Shown here one piece after another: positions 60,008 to 64,000 of a stretch of DNA of 64,000 bases. A program made the position numbers and the translations under genes. This DNA comes from Metaphire vulgaris (lineage: Eukaryota; Annelida; Clitellata; Crassiclitellata; Megascolecidae). The stretch is taken from contig CM030856.1 in assembly GCA_018105865.1 (NCBI GenBank), positions 8,300,653 through 8,364,652 of the forward strand. Reading direction: 5' to 3'. The notes below the pieces were generated by a model. That model was not told the origin of the DNA. It saw only the letters and a list, made by a program, of their open reading frames with translations, and searched no databases. Position 1 is the first letter of the stretch, and the number at the start of each line of letters is the position of its first letter.

Positions 60008-60087
60008 TTAACCCTTTATTTACGGGCAATCCATATAACCATTATGTTGTGAATCCTGAATATCTGCCTTATGGGCTAAAGGGTTAA
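60008..60087. mobile_element. TTAA-bounded piggyBac-like mini-element, copy 6
   Basis: TTAACCCTTTATTTACGGG to CCTTATGGGCTAAAGGGTTAA, 80 bases, downstream of TOLLIP. Confidence 0.65.
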
Positions 60088-60942
60088 AATATTAATTATT
60101 ATCATGTAAAATCATGATTGTGGGTAGTTTTTGAAGTATTGCATATAACATGTTAGCTTTCTGAGCTGTTATTGAATATTAAATTATAATGTCTGGAAAT
60201 TTTAATATTGATGTTTGGAAATTTAATCTTTTACTGCTGTTCATTTCAGTCTTGTTGATGAATCTGTAATGTGCCACATGCTGTACAAAATAATATGCAG
60301 TGTGGACATGTCTTAATAAACTGGATAAATGTTGCAGTCAAATGCAGTACATTCAGTCAATATACATTAGATCAGTCATAAAACCTTGTTGACGCCATGA
60401 CAATGATGTCATATGTGGCAAGTAGTCAAGCAATGTAAAATGCTGCCGTATCAGAATAGAAAGGCTTTGGTTGCACTATTATTGTTTATGAACTTCAGAG
60501 CGTCTAAAGCACCAATTTTAATACTCAAGAAGTATCAATCATTGGTAGATCTCCAAATACAGTACATGCTGCAAAAGATAAGGTCAATTCGAGATATCAG
60601 TTGTGCAAGCTGGGCAGTCTATGAATAAATGGAAAAAAGTAAAGAGAAAGTGGTATTGTTTAGCTCTAGATTTGATAATACTATGGTACTATTGTACAAC
60701 AAAATCACACTGGTGTTTGTTTTAGTATTGGAAAATTGGTGTTCAGGCTTCTGATAAAGTAGGCTAATTTGGGCATTAAATTTAGTGTGTGATGGTTGCT
60801 GCTGATCAGATGGCAGCAGCATAGCTGTTAGCCCATTACATTGCTTAAGTTCAACATGATTTGATTAATTAAATTTTTATGTATGGTCTGTCTCACTGTA
60901 TATTATAGAACACAAATCTTCGCCATTCTTCTGTAATTATTT

Positions 60943-61107
60943 CAGTGTTTATTCTAGGCCTTCTTTGGGGGGATTCCTCCCTAGTTTGAATTCCCCCTCC
61001 CCACAAAAATGTTTTTTTTGACATTTTGGCAAGTAGTATGATCTCCCGATGTCTTTTACCCCCAAACATTTTAGACCCCCCTGTCTAAGTGGCTAGAATA
61101 GCAACTG
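60943..61107. mobile_element. hAT-like MITE, CAGTGTTTATTCTAG family, copy 6 (reverse)
   Basis: Opens CAGTGTTTATTCTAGGCC, closes GTGGCTAGAATAGCAACTG, with the perfect duplication AATTATTT. Confidence 0.9.
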
Positions 61108-61180
61108 AATTATTTGTGGATGAATTTGGAATATCAGTCATGCCTTCACAAAATGAACTGTGCCAAAAGTGCACACTGAT

Positions 61181-61199
61181 GATGATGATGATGATGATG

Positions 61200-61252
<53 letters not shown>
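61181..61252. repeat. (GAT)n/(AAT)n microsatellite
   Basis: Seven GAT units pass into about 17 AAT units. His/Tyr-rich minus-strand frames across it are artefacts. Confidence 0.95.
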
Positions 61253-61254
<2 letters not shown>

Positions 61255-61924
61255 CATCCAAGGTATGATTGTGGCTTGAAATTTAAAGTTGTTCTCTCCT
61301 GTGTTGACAATTTAATTTCAAAATATTTCAAATGATACACTTCAAATTATAGTTTTATGTTATTTTTTGAAGAAGTTGATTCACAAGAGTGGTAAGGCCT
61401 AGTTAGCAATACGGCAACTGGCTGGACAAGCTAATTAAAAAGATAATTTGGCCACACTGTCTATTCACTCAATTGGTTAATTTTGAGTAGGAGATGCAAT
61501 ATCAAATTTTAGATGCTCTCTGTAGTTTATTAAACACATTGGAGTACTACTTTTAAAAAAACACCATGTTGAGTGTATTAAGCAGCACCTATTAAGTAAA
61601 TTTCATAAGTTTTTGGTTAGTTATCCTAAATTGGTAGGCGCACCTTGAAGCAAATTACTTTTCTTAGTATCGATGCTGTCACGTGACTTACAGAATGTGA
61701 TATCAATGGTGCAATTGGTCTAGATTTTGTTTTGTGTTTTTTGTCCCATTTTATGAAAGGTTAAATTTATAAAACTATATATCTATTTAGTAACGTTTTA
61801 ATGGAAAGCGTTAGGCCAAGTTTAAAATTATCTCTGTTTAAGGATACAGAGACGGAGCGTTGCGAACAGTCATAAAATAGAGTTTAATTGTGCTGCATGC
61901 CCTTGAACGTCTTGTTTAATTCAG

Positions 61925-62160
61925 CCTTAATCTAAATCTTACATTTATATAGCGCCTTGTTTTAATTAACTAGGGCATGGAGTGCTACGCATACCATATT
62001 GATTCCCTCTTGGTCATGAAGAGCTGCTGCAATAACTACGTGACTAGGCAGTCACACACACACACACAAATATCAAAGCATGATAGTGCCCAGAAATCAA
62101 ACCCAGGTTAGCGGCGGTAGGTCGCTTTACCAACTGAGCCGTCGACTCCGATGCTTCTAA
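61925..62160 (-). repeat. tRNA-derived SINE
   Basis: On the minus strand the head at about 62154-62090 reads GGAGTCGACGGCTCAGTTGG TAAAGCG (A-box-like), then CTGGGTTTGATTTCTGG (B-box-like), followed by a body with a CA run and a tail ending near ATAGCGCCTTG. The head is tRNA-like but has no matching acceptor stem, so a SINE is more likely than a tRNA gene. Confidence 0.6.
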
Positions 62161-63538
62161 GGGACTGTAACGTGTATGTTTGCTCAATTGCTGTTTTAAA
62201 ATTTTAAAAAATCTTTCAGAATAATGCAATGACATTTGCTGTGAGCCTGTGACTGATCTTAACTATACTTTAAGTGAACATTGAGTAATATATTTTACAT
62301 TTCGTATTGTTTGTATTATTCGTTCCAGCATCCATCTGCTGTCTGCACCATGATCAAACAAGTTCTCAGTCACAATTTCCTTCACTTCTTGCAGCATCTC
62401 CTCGATTTTTTAAAAATCCAAGCTTACGACAGTACTCTTTTAAAAATCATATCTCCATAGCTATATCCTCCCAACCATTATGACTTTTGGATAAAATGAC
62501 CCTGCCTGACTGAGCCTCATCTTTTGGCTATAACTGTTTCAAATTTAGACTAAGCACCTAAGTATAAGTAGGCACCACACTTCCACGAGAATTTGCTTAC
62601 TTACTTATTGCATGACGGTGTTTTTCATTACACAGTTTTCAGCTTCTAATCATGGTCGGCCTATTGTTCATCAGTCGTTATGCTTCTTCATTGATTCGCA
62701 CGCCTGGCATAACAAGTTTGCAACGGCTTTCGCAAATTCGGAAGTTTGGAAAGTCACCGTTGAAATCAGCGATTGGTTCGTTTATTATGTAAATTGCTTT
62801 TATGATTAATTTTGGTGTTATTTATAATAAGTCAAGTGGCTGTTCGAGCATTTTTTCACTGTTATAAAATTAACTGATTAGGCCTAGTTACAAACCAGGT
62901 GTCTTAAACACTGTTTAAAAGTTAAATTATGGAAATAAACTTTGAAAATTCACCAGTAATTCAGCATACTGAAGAAAGGATAGCTTCTAAATATGGTTAT
63001 TTTTGTGGCATGTGATTTGCTTGCATTTTATGCTATCTTCAGACTTTATGAAAAAGGAGTTGAATTTCTGTCTCTTATATGGTGCAAAGGCAGATTGGTC
63101 ATCAAAGAAATAGAGTTTTATGTTAAATTGAACAGAAATTTGTTTATTTTATTGACTTTATTTGTTGCAATTTTTGTTTACCCAAATGCTACACTCTTGT
63201 ATAATTGGTGATTAACAAATGGCAAAATATTTATGTTTAGATTTAGGTGAGACACATAAACCAACCAATTTTCAAAGACGAATTCTTGTTTGGGCTGGTT
63301 CGTATAAAACAGCTGAAGAGGTACCAGATAGAGTTAGGTCTGTATCAGAAATGTACTTTCATCTAATCATGTTATATCAGGGAACTCGTTTATAACCATT
63401 ACCAGTATAATGATGCATTTGGACATTGGTTGTTTTTCACTTGAAGATGAAATTGTCGGTCAAAACATATCCGTGATAGTTCATGAATCAGATTCCAATA
63501 AATCAATCTTGGGCTCACTGATTTTGGTTAAGAAAGAG

Positions 63539-63539
<1 letters not shown>
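62161..63539. other. Intergenic stretch, no gene supported
   Basis: AT-rich. Two plus-strand frames (62612-62809 and 62993-63211) have no motifs; the second has hydrophobic parts but no start or splice context that I can defend. Confidence 0.4.

Positions 63540-63573
<34 letters not shown>
63540..63573. repeat. (CAT)n microsatellite
   Basis: About 11 CAT units. Confidence 0.93.
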
Positions 63574-63574
<1 letters not shown>

Positions 63575-63734
63575 TATCACCACGGTTGACCATGACCACA
63601 GGTGATGACTTGGTGCCAGAGACAGGCAGGCAAGAGTGGAACCAGTTTGTTGCTGGAGCTGGTCGATCCATCTCTTTCTTGGGCAGTCAGCCTTGCTTCT
63701 CCATGAGATGTTGGGTGGGCTACTGGGGGCTAGA

Positions 63735-64000
63735 TCAATGCAACAACATAGAATCTGGTTGGGTGGTATGGTCCAGGCAGTCTACGTGCTCGGAGAGCGC
63801 TAGGCGACGTCTGCGGACAGAGTGGAGGAGTGACAGGAGTCCAGCTTGAAGGAAGATGTCGGTGTTGGTGATGTGGTGGTACCAGCGGATCCTGAGGATA
63901 ATAAGCAGACTGTTTGGAAGGCCTTCAAGAAAAATGGGCTTTTGAGAACGGATGAGTTTTAAACCTGGATCTGACGATCTACACATCAGAAGACCACTTA
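63735..64000 (-). pseudogene. LINE reverse-transcriptase C-terminal fragment, cut by the window edge
   Basis: The minus frame reads ILRIRWYHHITNTDIFLQAG then SVRRRRLALSEHVDCLDHTT, matching the region after the polymerase domain of non-LTR retrotransposon ORF2 proteins (pattern LRIRW..ITN..I...A......RRR..L.GHV..). It lacks the usual Gly before HV and breaks near its start. More of it probably lies beyond 64000. Confidence 0.65.

Noticed and set aside
62993..63211. 72-codon hydrophobic plus frame
   Set aside because: Hydrophobic parts arise easily in AT-rich DNA; no signal context, splice sites or recognisable family.

Overview
This is a eukaryotic (animal) window: genes have many introns with GT/AG borders, intergenic DNA is AT-rich, and microsatellites and short inverted-repeat transposons are very dense. 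An invertebrate-type lysozyme of echinoderm-like sequence, a metazoan universal stress protein, Salvador (SAV1) and TOLLIP all sit together. That points to a marine invertebrate deuterostome, most likely an echinoderm. The species call is inference from sequence resemblance only.

Layout. 0.97-4.4 kb (minus): an unrecognised Ser/Asp-rich protein of about 1,150 residues whose reading frame is broken three times. 10.1-13.6 kb (minus): a five-exon gene for a four-helix membrane protein, tentatively TMEM72-like. 18.7-22.2 kb (plus): a four-exon i-type lysozyme with a single-base deletion beside the second catalytic residue. 23.6-34.2 kb (plus): a four-exon universal stress protein whose introns are packed with repeats. 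39.8-49.9 kb (minus): SAV1, the WW/SARAH scaffold of the Hippo pathway, reconstructed here as eight exons (436 residues). 51.8-59.3 kb (plus): TOLLIP, reconstructed as seven exons (291 residues: N-terminal region, C2, CUE). SAV1 and TOLLIP lie head to head, 1.9 kb apart. The genes show no shared pathway; the arrangement is ordinary for an animal chromosome.

The rest is dominated by non-autonomous DNA transposons. More than 25 elements with CAG...CTG ends and 8-bp target duplications (hAT-like) can be delimited, many with perfect duplications and several nested in one another. There are also TTAA-bounded piggyBac-like mini-elements, TA-bounded mariner-like mini-elements, tRNA-related SINEs and 3' ends of CR1/L2-like LINEs that run into different microsatellites. 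The clearest nested case is in SAV1 intron 3: a 3.67-kb hAT element with a decayed BED/hAT transposase sits inside a short hAT MITE, and each keeps its own perfect 8-bp target duplication. No CRISPR array, rRNA gene or convincing functional tRNA was seen. I found no clearly new multi-gene system. The most unusual signals are the frame-broken Ser/Asp-rich gene, the lysozyme lesion, the nested transposons and a strong excess of the palindrome TAGGCCTA.
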